Of a stretch of DNA of 64,000 nucleotides, positions 25,808 through 35,067 are shown piece by piece. The position numbers and the translations under genes were made by a program. The stretch spans positions 2,356,001 through 2,420,000 of the forward strand of contig OY780932.1 in NCBI GenBank assembly GCA_963675945.1, given 5' to 3'. The notes under the pieces were generated by a model that made no database searches, had not been told where the DNA came from, and saw nothing but the letters and a program-made list of their open reading frames with translations. Positions within the stretch are counted from its first letter, which is position 1. Every line of letters starts with the position of its first letter. Source of the stretch: G963556115 sp963675945. Lineage in GTDB: Bacteria > Planctomycetota > SZUA-567.

Positions 25808-26149
25808 ATGAAATTAATTACAGCGTATATTCAACCTGAAAGATTGAATGATGTCAAGCAGAAGCTCTATGCTGCTGATGTAATGAAGATGTCGATTACC
25901 AATGCTCTGGGCTGTGGGCAGCAGGGCGGTTACCACGAGTCGTACCGTGGTGTCGATATAGAGGTAAATCTCATCAAAAAAATACGTTTGGAAATTGCGG
26001 TTAATGCAGCATTTGTGGAAAAGACGATAAGTGCTATTGTCGAGGGCGCACGCACTGGTAATATCGGTGATGGTAAGATCTTTGTTACCAATCTGGAAGA
26101 GTGTGTCCGTATTAGAACCGGTGAAAAAGGCGAAGAAGCGATCGGTTAA
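25808..26149 (+). CDS. glnK: PII nitrogen regulatory protein
   Basis: A 113-residue PII trimer subunit. It binds ATP/ADP and 2-oxoglutarate and controls AmtB, glutamine synthetase or transcription. The T-loop keeps the modifiable Tyr (HESYRGVDIE). The B-loop is TGNIGDGKIFV and the C-loop is near VRIRTGEKGE. The T-loop starts GCGQQGG rather than the usual G-GRQKG, which is a divergent version found in archaeal and anaerobe PII proteins. Position behind amtB and before glnN supports the GlnK name. AAAGG precedes the ATG. Confidence 0.93.
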   Translation: MKLITAYIQPERLNDVKQKLYAADVMKMSITNALGCGQQGGYHESYRGVDIEVNLIKKIRLEIAVNAAFVEKTISAIVEGARTGNIGDGKIFVTNLEECVRIRTGEKGEEAIG

Positions 26150-26488
26150 CTCTTGCTGAATTCGGATTTACTGGCGACTCTGATTGGCTTCAGGGTCGCC
26201 TGTAATGATTTAAGGTAAGATTTATTACGAAAAAGTATACTGTGCGCCAATGTGGGTAAATATGGTTGTTGAGGTGGAATGGGATGGGGTCACGAAATAA
26301 TTTTATAAAGCTTCTTGGATATTTGACCACTTTGTGATATAAATTGACCTGTGAGTAGAAAATATTTGGGGCTGCTATCTACACAATCCAACAATTATTT
26401 AATATAGTTTAATAATTAATTCTAGGTGAATATTTTGTTATAAATGAATATGGTTTCATTTAGTACTGGTTTTATAGGAGAATTTTTA
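26150..26488. other. Intergenic region PII-glnN
   Basis: 339 bases. A hairpin at 26173-26200 closes the PII gene. The rest is AT-rich leader of glnN. I found no GG-N10-GC sigma-54 site and no clear riboswitch. Confidence 0.5.
26173..26200 (+). terminator. Hairpin downstream of the PII gene
   Basis: GGCGACTCTG pairs with CAGGGTCGCC over 10 bp with one G-U pair and an 8-base loop. It is followed by TGTAATGATTT, so the U-run is poor. Confidence 0.5.
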
Positions 26489-28594
26489 ATGAGCATCAAA
26501 AATGTTACTGATCTCTTTGGTGATTATGTCTTCAACGATGAAGTTATGCGTGAACGTCTGCCAAAGAATGTCTACAAGAAGCTGGCCAAGACTATTGATG
26601 AATCACATGAGCTTGACTCAACAATAGCTGATGTGGTCGCTAATGCAATGAAGGATTGGGCAATTGAGAAGGGGGCAACTCACTACTGCCACTGGTTTCA
26701 GCCAATGACCGGAGTTACTGCTGAGAAGCACGACAGCTTTATCAGTCTTTCATCTGACGGCTCAATCATTATGGAGTTCTCTGGTAAGCAGCTTATCCAG
26801 GGTGAGCCTGATGCGTCAAGTTTTCCAAGTGGTGGTATTCGTGCAACTTTTGAAGCACGTGGCTATACTGCCTGGGACTGCACCAGCCCGGTATTTATCA
26901 AGCGTGACGGGGATAATACCACACTCTTCATCCCTTGCGCTTTTGTCAGCTATACCGGCGATGTGCTCGATAAGAAGACTCCGCTGTTGCGTTCTATGGA
27001 TGCTCTTTCTCTACAGGCAATGCGAGTTCTCAAAGCAATGGGTAATAAGAAGAGTAAGCGTATCATCGCTACCCTTGGTGCCGAACAGGAATACTTCCTC
27101 GTCGATGAAGCCTATGTTGAACAGCGCCTTGACCTCATGATCTGTGGCCGTACCCTCTTCGGCGCGCAGCCATCAAAGGGGCAGGATCTCTGCGACCACT
27201 ACTTCGGTTCTATCGAGGAGAGAGTGGCAAGCTATATGACCGAGTTGAATACTGAACTCTGGAAACTCGGCGTATCCGCTAAGACTCAGCATAACGAAGT
27301 GGCACCTGCACAGTACGAGTTGGCTCCAATCTACGCTACTCTTAACGTCGCTACCGATCACAACCAGCTTACTATGGAGGTGATGCAGAAGGTTGCGCGT
27401 CGTCATGGTTTCTACTGTCTGCTGCATGAGAAGCCATTCCACAACATGAATGGTTCTGGTAAGCATAATAACTGGGCGATTATGACCAATGATGGCGTAA
27501 ATCTCCTTGAACCAGGGGATGACCCAGAAGATAACGCACAGTTCCTCGTTTTACTGGCGGCTATTATCAAGGCTGTCGATGTTTATGCGCCTCTGCTCAG
27601 AGCCAGTGTGGCAACTTCAAGTAATGACTGCCGCCTCGGTGGGCATGAAGCGCCTCCAGCGATTATCAGTATCTTCCTCGGTGATCAGCTCAATAAGGTT
27701 GTGGAGTCTATTGCCAAGGGTACCAAGCTTGAAGGTAATGATGGCAAGCCAATGATGCTTGGCGTAAGCACTCTGCCACCACTACCAAAGGACGCTACCG
27801 ATAGAAACCGTACTTCTCCATTCGCTTTCACCGGTAATAAGTTTGAGTTCCGTATGGCTGGTTCACTCATCAATACCAGTGGTCCAAACTTTGTTCTTAA
27901 TACCATCGTCTCTGATGCTCTCTGCGATATCGCTGATGAACTTGAAGCGGCAAGTGATGTCAACGCTGCGGCGCAGGAGATCTGTAAGAAGATCTTTAAA
28001 GAGCATGGTCGGGTTATCTTCAATGGTGATAACTATTCTGAGGAATGGCCGATTGAAGCTGAAAAGAGAGGCCTGCCTAATTTAAAGAACTCTCCAGATG
28101 CTTACAAGTGCATGGAAGATGCTGCGGTCAAGGACGTATTTGCCAAGCATGCAGTACTGAGCAACACCGAACTTGCTGCACGTTATGAAATTCTTCTTGA
28201 TACCTATGCCCAGAATATCCTTATCGAAGGGCGTACCGCGCTGACTATGGGTAACCGGACTATCATGCCAGCGGTTATGGAGTATGCCGCGCGTCTTGCT
28301 GCGTCTGTGACCGCGGTCAAGGAAGCTGGTGTTGACGCAACTGTATTTTTGGCTCGCCTGGAGAAGGTCAACCTCCTTATCTCTGAACTGCAGGGTGGAC
28401 TAGAAGCTTTGAGCGCTGCGATTGAAGAGGTTGAAGGTGCTGAGTGTGCTAAATGTATGGCTGAAGGTGCACGTGATAAGATCCTGGTAACTATGGCTCA
28501 GGCACGTGCTGCTGCTGATAGCCTTGAAGAGATTGTTGATGCAGATCTCTGGCCTCTGCCAACATACAATGAGATGTTGTATCTTCGCGGTTAG
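26489..28594 (+). CDS. glnN: Glutamine synthetase type III
   Basis: This enzyme makes glutamine from glutamate, ammonia and ATP. Its 701 residues place it in GSIII, not the 450-residue GSI. Motifs: THYCHWFQPMTG (N-terminal GSIII signature), GAEQEYFLVDE (metal-binding), NEVAPAQYELAPIY, FHNMNGSGKHNNWA (ammonium and ATP region) and NRTSPFAFTGNKFEFR. The C-terminal extension (GALEALSAAI-like helices) is typical. The start has AGGAG eight bases upstream. It completes the amtB-PII-GS nitrogen block. Codon use in this gene is more biased than in its neighbours (frequent CTC and CGT), as expected for high expression. Confidence 0.96.
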   Translation: MSIKNVTDLFGDYVFNDEVMRERLPKNVYKKLAKTIDESHELDSTIADVVANAMKDWAIEKGATHYCHWFQPMTGVTAEKHDSFISLSSDGSIIMEFSGKQLIQGEPDASSFPSGGIRATFEARGYTAWDCTSPVFIKRDGDNTTLFIPCAFVSYTGDVLDKKTPLLRSMDALSLQAMRVLKAMGNKKSKRIIATLGAEQEYFLVDEAYVEQRLDLMICGRTLFGAQPSKGQDLCDHYFGSIEERVASYMTELNTELWKLGVSAKTQHNEVAPAQYELAPIYATLNVATDHNQLTMEVMQKVARRHGFYCLLHEKPFHNMNGSGKHNNWAIMTNDGVNLLEPGDDPEDNAQFLVLLAAIIKAVDVYAPLLRASVATSSNDCRLGGHEAPPAIISIFLGDQLNKVVESIAKGTKLEGNDGKPMMLGVSTLPPLPKDATDRNRTSPFAFTGNKFEFRMAGSLINTSGPNFVLNTIVSDALCDIADELEAASDVNAAAQEICKKIFKEHGRVIFNGDNYSEEWPIEAEKRGLPNLKNSPDAYKCMEDAAVKDVFAKHAVLSNTELAARYEILLDTYAQNILIEGRTALTMGNRTIMPAVMEYAARLAASVTAVKEAGVDATVFLARLEKVNLLISELQGGLEALSAAIEEVEGAECAKCMAEGARDKILVTMAQARAAADSLEEIVDADLWPLPTYNEMLYLRG

Positions 28595-28621
28595 TAGTTG
28601 TTTTGGGGATTATCCCTATAG

Positions 28622-28659
28622 GTGCAGAGGCCTTTTTATGGGGACTCTGCACTTTTTTT
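28622..28659 (+). terminator. Intrinsic terminator of glnN
   Basis: GTGCAGAG (28622-28629) pairs with CTCTGCAC (28645-28652), followed by seven T residues. A textbook Rho-independent terminator. Confidence 0.9.
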
Positions 28660-28748
28660 GTGTCCGACTGGATTAATTTTGTGGGTAGACCGATAAATAG
28701 ATTGATTACGGGTATGGATTGTTGAGCCTATGTCTTCAGGATGAAGGT

Positions 28749-29567
28749 ATGAAGAATTTTCTTTTCTCAGATACTGTTAGTGGTGTCTCCAAGCTGGTCT
28801 TTCTGGTCATTGTATTGAATGCAGGGGTGATTACGCTCTCAGAATTTCCGTCTATAGCAGTAGGACATGAGCGGTATATCATCTGGCTGGAGATATTCTG
28901 TGTGATTATCTTTATTGCTGAGGTTATCTCAAAGTCATACCGTTTCGGATGGCAGGAGTATATTGCGGTACCCTGGAACAAGATAGATTTCGCCTTGGTA
29001 ATACTCTCACTGCCGGTACTGCTGATGCCATTTGTGGATGTGGGAGGGGTGAGTGCAGTGTTGACGCTCAGGCTGGTGCGTTTTATCCGGCTGCTCAAGA
29101 TATTCTCGGTTATTCCCAAGAGTGCCAAGTTTGTGCAGGGACTCAAGCGTGCCTTTCGCTCCTCTATCGGAGTGGCGGTAGGTATGGCTATTCTCCTCTT
29201 TATCTCGGCTTTGTTCAGCACGATGATCTTTGGGGATCATGCACCGCAGATGTTTGGCAATCCGCTCCTCAGTGCTTACTCAATGTTCAGGGTCTTCGCC
29301 ATTACCGGCTGGTTTGAGATTCCGCGGGAACTTTTGAAGATACCATATTATAATACAACCGGCTGGGTATTCTTCATTCGCTGTTACTTTATTGGTTTTC
29401 TGCTCTCGGGAGGGATGATCGGGCTGTCGATCTTCAATGCTACATTTATTGATGCGCTGGTCGAGGATAATACCGAGGAGGTGGAGGATAGGGTCGCCAA
29501 GGTTGAGCAGAAGCTGGATAAAATGCATGATCTGCTTACCGCCATTAATAATAAATTACAGCGCTGA
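28749..29567 (+). CDS. Voltage-gated-type ion channel
   Basis: 272 residues with six transmembrane segments, as in bacterial NaChBac-like and Kv-like channels. Helix S4 has basic residues at regular spacing (LRLVRFIRLLKIF). A pore loop reads FAITGWFEIPREL between S5 and S6, where NaChBac has LESWS and Kv channels have TVGYG; neither is present, so ion selectivity is uncertain. The C-terminus forms a coiled coil (VEDRVAKVEQKLDKMHDLL), which in NaChBac tetramerises the channel. The ATG at 28749 has AAGG just upstream. Confidence 0.8.
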   Translation: MKNFLFSDTVSGVSKLVFLVIVLNAGVITLSEFPSIAVGHERYIIWLEIFCVIIFIAEVISKSYRFGWQEYIAVPWNKIDFALVILSLPVLLMPFVDVGGVSAVLTLRLVRFIRLLKIFSVIPKSAKFVQGLKRAFRSSIGVAVGMAILLFISALFSTMIFGDHAPQMFGNPLLSAYSMFRVFAITGWFEIPRELLKIPYYNTTGWVFFIRCYFIGFLLSGGMIGLSIFNATFIDALVEDNTEEVEDRVAKVEQKLDKMHDLLTAINNKLQR

Positions 29568-29592
29568 TTATGCTTTGGGTTAGGATAAATTT

Positions 29593-29622
29593 AGCGGCAG
29601 CGGGTTTAGACCCGCTGCCGCT
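29593..29622. terminator. Perfect 13-bp hairpin between convergent genes
   Basis: AGCGGCAGCGGGT and ACCCGCTGCCGCT flank a TTAG loop between the ion channel gene and tyrA. It probably ends both transcripts. No long U-run follows on either strand, so termination may be imperfect. Confidence 0.65.
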
Positions 29623-29654
29623 GAGTTTATAACTTAATGCCAAAATTGAGGCTA

Positions 29655-30431
29655 TTACTGGTTGATATTCTGGCGTAGATCATTGATGAAGCTGCTCATC
29701 TCTTCAAAGTCTCGGCCTTTGATTATATGTCTGAGATAGTTCAGTTTATTGTTGATCTTATCGATCTGTTTAAGGGTTTGATCGTTGAACATGATCTCGG
29801 CGATGAGACTATCATCCTCGGAGAGCAGCCCTTCGGCGATATTGAGGTGCTTGCTGAAGGTTGTTCCAGGAGCTTCGAGCCGATCCATGCAGGCGGCAAA
29901 GACCATCGATGAGGCAAAAGGAATCGACAGACTGTATGCCATCATCTCATCATGCTCTTTGAAGGAGAGTTCAAAGATATTGAGTTTGAGCTCGGTAAAG
30001 ACCTCACGGAAGAAGTCCTTGCCGAACTGGCAGGATTCGGAGATGATGATGCCATTCTGATTGGACAGGTCACGGAGATTGGCGAAGGTGGGGCCGAACA
30101 TCGGGTGTAGCGAGACAAAGGGATGTCCCTTGAGGGCGTAGTACTCAGGTAGATCACCCTTTACCGATTTGATATCGGCAAGGATGCACTCTTCTGGCAG
30201 ATGCGGGATCATGGCTTCAAAAGCCCCGCGGGTACGCTGAATGCTGGCGCAGTTGATGGCCAGTTCCGGTTTGAAGTCGCGGACCTCTTCGAGTTTGGAG
30301 AGACGTCTGGTCTCAAAGAAGAACTTCAGGCGGGAAAGCTCCTGGTCATAGACGGCTACCTCGTGATCAAGGCAGAACTCCTCAGTAAGCCAGGCTCCCA
30401 TCTTGCCGGCACCTAGAATGAAGATTCTCAT
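29655..30431 (-). CDS. tyrA: Prephenate dehydrogenase
   Basis: The 258-residue NAD(P)-dependent TyrA converts prephenate to hydroxyphenylpyruvate for tyrosine. The Rossmann loop is IFILGAGKMGAWL. ADIKSVKGDL and SLHPMFGPT carry the active-site residues. The chain is short; there is no fused chorismate mutase and no ACT domain, so no built-in tyrosine feedback is visible. It overlaps pheA by 4 bases (ATGA) and ends the aromatic operon. Confidence 0.9.
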   Translation of the reverse strand: MRIFILGAGKMGAWLTEEFCLDHEVAVYDQELSRLKFFFETRRLSKLEEVRDFKPELAINCASIQRTRGAFEAMIPHLPEECILADIKSVKGDLPEYYALKGHPFVSLHPMFGPTFANLRDLSNQNGIIISESCQFGKDFFREVFTELKLNIFELSFKEHDEMMAYSLSIPFASSMVFAACMDRLEAPGTTFSKHLNIAEGLLSEDDSLIAEIMFNDQTLKQIDKINNKLNYLRHIIKGRDFEEMSSFINDLRQNINQ

Positions 30432-31498
30432 ACCAGGCTCCTTTCCTCGTAACAGCCGAGGAAGCGGTACTTGGCGGTAGCCTCTTCTACCTTATCCAGA
30501 ACCTCCTGCACCTCCGGACTCTTGAGGTTACCCTCAAAGTCGAGGAAGAAAGCGAATTCACCCGGTTGATCCGGAACTGAGTCGATACGGGTGAGATTGA
30601 TGTTTTTATTGGCGAATAACTGCAGGACGTGGTAGAGCTGTCCGGCACGGTCATCGGTGGCAAAGGTTATTGAACACTTGTTGCCTGTACCTGGAGCCGG
30701 TTCTTTGGCCAGAACCAGGAAGCGTGTCTGGTTGGTATCGAGGTCTTCGATATTCTCCTTGACAATCTCGAGATTGTAGTAACTTGCGGCTAATGAACTG
30801 GCGATGGCGCAGGAAGAGGCAGGGTTGGTCTCGGCGAGCATCTTGGCTGCTCCTGCGGTGTCGAAGAAGCGCATGGGCTCCAGATTCTGGCGCTTGAGGA
30901 ACTCCCGGCACTGTGAGAGTGCTTGTGGATGGGAGTAGGAGCGGCGGATGCTGCGGTGATCCGTACCCGGGGTGACCAGTAGGCAGTGATGAATCGGGGT
31001 CTTGATAGCGCCGACAATGAAGAGATCGGAATAGAGCATGAGACCATTTACCTGTCCGACCATACCGCCGAGGGTATTCTCTACCGGTACGATACCGTAG
31101 TCGTAGACCCCTTCTTCAACACCCTTGAAGATATCGGCGAATTCCTCGCAGGGCATGGGGGCGAGGGACTTATCCCAGTGGCGGCAGGCCAGTTCGCTAT
31201 AGGCGCCGTGCTCACCCTGGAAGGCGGCGAGGGTCGAGGTCTCCTTCTGGATGCGTTTGCTCTCATCGAACATGAGCTTGTAGATATCCTCGATAAACTC
31301 GGCTTTGAGCAGCGCATTCTCGCGCTCGGTAAGATTCTTGATGATTGCTGCTTCACGCCCGGTATCCTCAACGTTCTTTTTGAAGACGGTGGAGATACGG
31401 GCGACCTCCATACGTTTCTGCAGGAGCTGGAGGATGTTGTTATCGATTTGATCAATCTTGCGCCGTACGGTATCCAGGTTGATTGATTCGTCTTTCAT
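30428..31498 (-). CDS. pheA: Bifunctional chorismate mutase/prephenate dehydratase (P-protein)
   Basis: 356 residues in three domains. Residues 5-90 form an AroQ-type chorismate mutase (LDTVRRKIDQIDNNILQLL). Residues 95-270 form prephenate dehydratase (AAFQGEHGAYSE, and DTNQTRFLVL with the catalytic Thr-Arg). Residues 275-355 form an ACT domain (CSITFATDDRAGQLYHVL) that normally binds phenylalanine for feedback. The enzyme makes phenylpyruvate from chorismate. The gene lies 58 bases after aroF in the operon that begins at trpE. Confidence 0.95.
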   Translation of the reverse strand: MKDESINLDTVRRKIDQIDNNILQLLQKRMEVARISTVFKKNVEDTGREAAIIKNLTERENALLKAEFIEDIYKLMFDESKRIQKETSTLAAFQGEHGAYSELACRHWDKSLAPMPCEEFADIFKGVEEGVYDYGIVPVENTLGGMVGQVNGLMLYSDLFIVGAIKTPIHHCLLVTPGTDHRSIRRSYSHPQALSQCREFLKRQNLEPMRFFDTAGAAKMLAETNPASSCAIASSLAASYYNLEIVKENIEDLDTNQTRFLVLAKEPAPGTGNKCSITFATDDRAGQLYHVLQLFANKNINLTRIDSVPDQPGEFAFFLDFEGNLKSPEVQEVLDKVEEATAKYRFLGCYEERSLV

Positions 31499-31556
31499 TC
31501 TGTTCCTTTCACATTAATAAGTTATAAGTTAGGCAAGACGCGAAATTCTGTAGCAT

Positions 31557-32390
31557 TTACTCCTGAATGTCCAGGGCGTGTATCTCTTTCATACACTCAT
31601 CCATGAGCTTCAGCTTCTTGACCAGAGTGGCGAAGAACTCAGGGGTTAGAGATTGCGCGCCGTCACAGCGGGCTTCGTCCGGGCAGATATGCACCTCTAT
31701 CAGGAGACCGTCGGCTCCGGCGGCAATGGCGGCCAGTGACATCGGCTCTACCAGATTTCGCCGACCTGTAGCGTGGGAAGGATCGACGATTATTGGTAGA
31801 TGAGCGATACTCTGTACTGACGGTATGGCGCTGAGATCCAGGGTGTTGCGGGTATGGGTCTCGAAGGTGCGGATACCACGTTCGCAGAGCATCACGTTCG
31901 GGTTGCCTTCACTCAGAATATACTCGGCGCAGTTGAGCCACTCCGCTAGGGTTGAGTGCATGCCACGTTTGAGTAGAACCGGTTTGGGAGCTCTGCCTAC
32001 CTCCTGTAGGAGGGAGAAGTTCTGCATATTGCGTGCGCCGATTTGAATGATGTCGGCGTACTCACAGACCCAGGAGACATCTCGGGGGTCGATGACCTCG
32101 GTGATGATCGGTAAGCCAGATTCTTGACCGGCCTTCTTGAGGAGTTTGAGTCCGGCCAGCCCCAGCCCCTGGAAGTCATAGGGCGAGGTACGGGGTTTGA
32201 AGGCGCCACCGCGGAGAATGTTGGCTCCGGCCTCTTTGATCGCCAGCGCGGTACTGACGACCTGTTTCTCGGTCTCGACACTGCACGGCCCGGCGATAAT
32301 AGTGAGCTCTTCGCCAATTTTTACACCTTTAACATCAATTACAGTCTTCTGTTCGGGACTGGTTTTACTGGCTAGTCGTAATTTATTCAT
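31557..32390 (-). CDS. aroF: 3-deoxy-7-phosphoheptulonate synthase (DAHP synthase, type I-beta)
   Basis: This enzyme catalyses the first step of the shikimate pathway, joining PEP and erythrose 4-phosphate. The 277 residues are a bare TIM barrel: IIAGPCSVET, LRGGAFKPRTSPY with the PEP-binding Arg/Lys, and IIVDPSHATGRR. It lacks the N-terminal ferredoxin-like regulatory domain seen in the 338-residue Thermotoga enzyme, so allosteric control is not apparent. That fits with control by the leader attenuator. A KDO-8-P synthase identity is ruled out by the KPRTSPY motif. The start overlaps the trpA stop by 4 bases. Confidence 0.92.
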   Translation of the reverse strand: MNKLRLASKTSPEQKTVIDVKGVKIGEELTIIAGPCSVETEKQVVSTALAIKEAGANILRGGAFKPRTSPYDFQGLGLAGLKLLKKAGQESGLPIITEVIDPRDVSWVCEYADIIQIGARNMQNFSLLQEVGRAPKPVLLKRGMHSTLAEWLNCAEYILSEGNPNVMLCERGIRTFETHTRNTLDLSAIPSVQSIAHLPIIVDPSHATGRRNLVEPMSLAAIAAGADGLLIEVHICPDEARCDGAQSLTPEFFATLVKKLKLMDECMKEIHALDIQE

Positions 32391-33190
32391 TTTTTTGTTT
32401 TGCTCATCGCTTCCTTGATCGATGAGACCCTTTCTTTCATTATCGTTATTAACTCTGGATTATTCAAATTATCTTCGATTATTCTTTCAAAAGCACTGCC
32501 GATAACCACCCCTTCGGCGTAGCCCGCTACCGCCGCCGCCTGCTCCGGGGTGGAGATGCCAAAGCCGACACAGAGCGGGAGGTCAGAGACCTGGCGCAGC
32601 TCGGCGATATGTTGTGCTACGGCGTTGGTATTGATCTCGCCGGTACCGGTGATCCCGGTCTTGGAGATGACATAGGCAAAACCGGAGGCATCCTCAAGGA
32701 TATAACCGACCCGGTTTAGAGGCGTGGTCGGAGCGATGAGCCTGATGCGGGCGAGGTCTGTACTGAACTTGCCTTCAATCTCACCCCGTTCTTCCGGTGG
32801 CAGATCTACAATGAGCACCCCATCGGCGCCAGCAGCCAGGGTATCCCGTGAAAATTTTTCCAGGCCGTAGGCGAGGATCGGGTTGTAATAACTGAAGATG
32901 ATGATCGGTTGTGAGTAGTCGCGGCGCAGTTCTCGCACCAGCTCCAGACTCTGTTGGAGGGTTATTCCCGCTGCAAGCGCCCGCTGTGATGAGCGCTGTA
33001 TTGCCGCGCCGTCAGCTGTGGGGTCGGAGAAGGCGATGCCGAGCTCCAGAATATCCACCCCGCTGTCGAACATGGCGCGGATTATCTTCAGGGACTTGCC
33101 GGTATCAGGGTCACCCGCAGTAATAAAGCCGACCAGGGCTGAGGTAGACTCCTCTCGCACCTTGGTAAATGTCTGCTCCAGTCTATTCAT
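32387..33190 (-). CDS. trpA: Tryptophan synthase alpha chain
   Basis: 267 residues, TIM barrel. It cleaves indole-3-glycerol phosphate to indole and passes indole to TrpB. ALVGFITAGDPDTG and the catalytic Glu in VDILELGIAFSDPTADG (near 50) are visible; the usual Pro of ELG-PFSDP is Ala here, which is uncommon. The second catalytic Asp is in GLEK-type loop LPPEERGE region, and GFGISTPEQA closes the phosphate site. It overlaps trpB by 8 bases. Confidence 0.95.
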   Translation of the reverse strand: MNRLEQTFTKVREESTSALVGFITAGDPDTGKSLKIIRAMFDSGVDILELGIAFSDPTADGAAIQRSSQRALAAGITLQQSLELVRELRRDYSQPIIIFSYYNPILAYGLEKFSRDTLAAGADGVLIVDLPPEERGEIEGKFSTDLARIRLIAPTTPLNRVGYILEDASGFAYVISKTGITGTGEINTNAVAQHIAELRQVSDLPLCVGFGISTPEQAAAVAGYAEGVVIGSAFERIIEDNLNNPELITIMKERVSSIKEAMSKTKK

Positions 33191-34412
33191 CTGCTCCTCC
33201 TTCTAGCGCTTCTATGGCGGCGGTTGCATGGTCGAGGTCCTTGTCGCCCCGGCCTGAAAGGTTTATAAGAATAATCTCTTCCGGGCTGCGCTTTTGGGCT
33301 TCTTTAATGCCTTGCGCCAGAGCGTGTGAACTCTCCAGAGCCGGGATGATACCTTCGTACAGTGATAGTTGTTTGAAGGCTTCCAGCGCTTCGCGGTCGG
33401 TTATCGAGGCGTAGCGGGCGCGCTTGAGATCCTTGAGTAGGGAGTGCTCAGGGCCGACTCCAGGGTAGTCCAGACCGGCGGAGATGGAATGTGCTTCGGT
33501 GATCTGGCCGTACTTGTCCTGGAGCAGGTATGACTTGGCTCCATGGAGGACTCCGATACTGCCGTGGCAGAGCGGGGCGGCGTGTTTGCCGGTCTCGATA
33601 CCGAGTCCTGCGGCTTCTACGCCGATAAGCTCGACCTCCGGGTAATTGATATATGGGTAGAAGATACCGATGGCGTTACTCCCGCCACCGACGGCGGCTA
33701 TAACCGCATTCGGTTGCCGCTCAGTCAATTCTGTCATCTGGGTAATTGCTTCTTCGCCGATAATCTTCTGGAACTCTCTGACCATGACCGGGTAGGGGTG
33801 CGGCCCGGCAACGGTACCGATGACATAAAAGGTGTCTTCGACAACCTCCGACCAGTAACGCATCGCCTCGTTCATCGCATCCTTGAGGGTGGCTGAGCCG
33901 GATTCGACACTGATAACCTCGGCTCCCAGCAGGTGCATCCTGGCAACATTCGGCGCCTGGCGTCTGACATCCTCTTTACCCATGAAGACCTTGCACTCCA
34001 GGTTCATCAGCGCTGCCACCGTGGCGGTTGCCACCCCGTGCTGACCCGCTCCGGTTTCGGCGATAACCTTCTTCTTGCCCATCAGCCTGGCAAGTAGGCA
34101 TTGACCGACGGTGTTGTTGATCTTGTGGGCGCCGGAATGGTTGAGGTCTTCGCGTTTGAGGTAGATCCTGGCGCCGCCGATAACCTCACTCAGCCTGGCG
34201 GCAAAGTAAGTGGGGGTGGGTCTGCCTACATAATGCTTGAGCAAAGCCTTGAACTCACTGTGAAAAGGACTATGCTCATCTTTGATATAGCGGTTATATG
34301 CTTCCTCGAGCTCCAGAATAGCCGGGATCAAGGTCTCTCCTACAAATCTCCCTCCGTACTTACCGAAGTGCCCGGTACTATCCGGATAAGAGTAGTCTGC
34401 TGCTGAACTCAT
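33183..34412 (-). CDS. trpB: Tryptophan synthase beta chain
   Basis: The 409-residue PLP enzyme condenses indole and serine. The PLP Lys is in REDLNHSGAHKINN (near 98), the indole-site Glu in GAGQHGVA (E before GAGQ), and the PLP phosphate loop in VGGGSNAIG. FGKYGGRFVGETL at the start marks the TrpB1 class that complexes with TrpA. It overlaps trpF by 4 bases (ATGA). Confidence 0.97.
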   Translation of the reverse strand: MSSAADYSYPDSTGHFGKYGGRFVGETLIPAILELEEAYNRYIKDEHSPFHSEFKALLKHYVGRPTPTYFAARLSEVIGGARIYLKREDLNHSGAHKINNTVGQCLLARLMGKKKVIAETGAGQHGVATATVAALMNLECKVFMGKEDVRRQAPNVARMHLLGAEVISVESGSATLKDAMNEAMRYWSEVVEDTFYVIGTVAGPHPYPVMVREFQKIIGEEAITQMTELTERQPNAVIAAVGGGSNAIGIFYPYINYPEVELIGVEAAGLGIETGKHAAPLCHGSIGVLHGAKSYLLQDKYGQITEAHSISAGLDYPGVGPEHSLLKDLKRARYASITDREALEAFKQLSLYEGIIPALESSHALAQGIKEAQKRSPEEIILINLSGRGDKDLDHATAAIEALEGGADE

Positions 34413-35065
34413 GAAAATATCCTTTCCGCGTGTGGCGCTGTTCCAACTGAATGTATAATATTAATTATCTCTTGTACTTTGTCTAAATCTTTGATCCCGG
34501 GGCTGCTCTCAACCGCTGAGCTTAAATCCAGCGCCTGCGGGTTGCCCTCGGCGATAGCTTGTCGGACATTATCCTTGCTGATACCTCCGGCGAGGATGTA
34601 CGGGTGCTTGAGTCCGAACGCTCCAGCTTGCTGCCACTGCCAGCTCTGGAAATTTCCGCCGGGTAGGATCCCTTTACCCAGCTCCAGCAGGTACGCGTCG
34701 GCGGAGTAGTCCCGTATGTCTTCAGCAAAGCTCTCATTTTTGAGAACTTTAATTATCCTCTTGCCACTGGAGTGGAGATTCTGGATGTAGGCCTCGGATT
34801 CATTTCCGTGCAATTGGAGCAGGTCGATACCGGTTCTCTCAATAATTTGCAGTACCCGCTCCAGCGGCATGTCGACAAATATCCCGCAGGTACAGCATTC
34901 GTCGCCAATTGCCGCAACGATCTCCCGCGCCTGACTGATACTGACATGGCGTGGACTCGGCGGGTAGAAGACTAGACCGATGGCGTCGGCTCCGGCTTCG
35001 GCGACAGCAACTGCCTGTTCTGGAGTCGTTAGACCGCAGATCTTAACTTCTCGTGAAGTGTGCAT
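34409..35065 (-). CDS. trpF: Phosphoribosylanthranilate isomerase
   Basis: The 218-residue (beta/alpha)8 barrel converts phosphoribosylanthranilate to CdRP. The general base Cys is in EVKICGLTTPEQA (near 11) and the catalytic Asp in GIFVDMPLERV. LAGGISKDNVRQA forms the phosphate loop. It is two bases downstream of trpC and overlaps trpB. Confidence 0.95.
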   Translation of the reverse strand: MHTSREVKICGLTTPEQAVAVAEAGADAIGLVFYPPSPRHVSISQAREIVAAIGDECCTCGIFVDMPLERVLQIIERTGIDLLQLHGNESEAYIQNLHSSGKRIIKVLKNESFAEDIRDYSADAYLLELGKGILPGGNFQSWQWQQAGAFGLKHPYILAGGISKDNVRQAIAEGNPQALDLSSAVESSPGIKDLDKVQEIINIIHSVGTAPHAERIFS

Positions 35066-35067
35066 AT

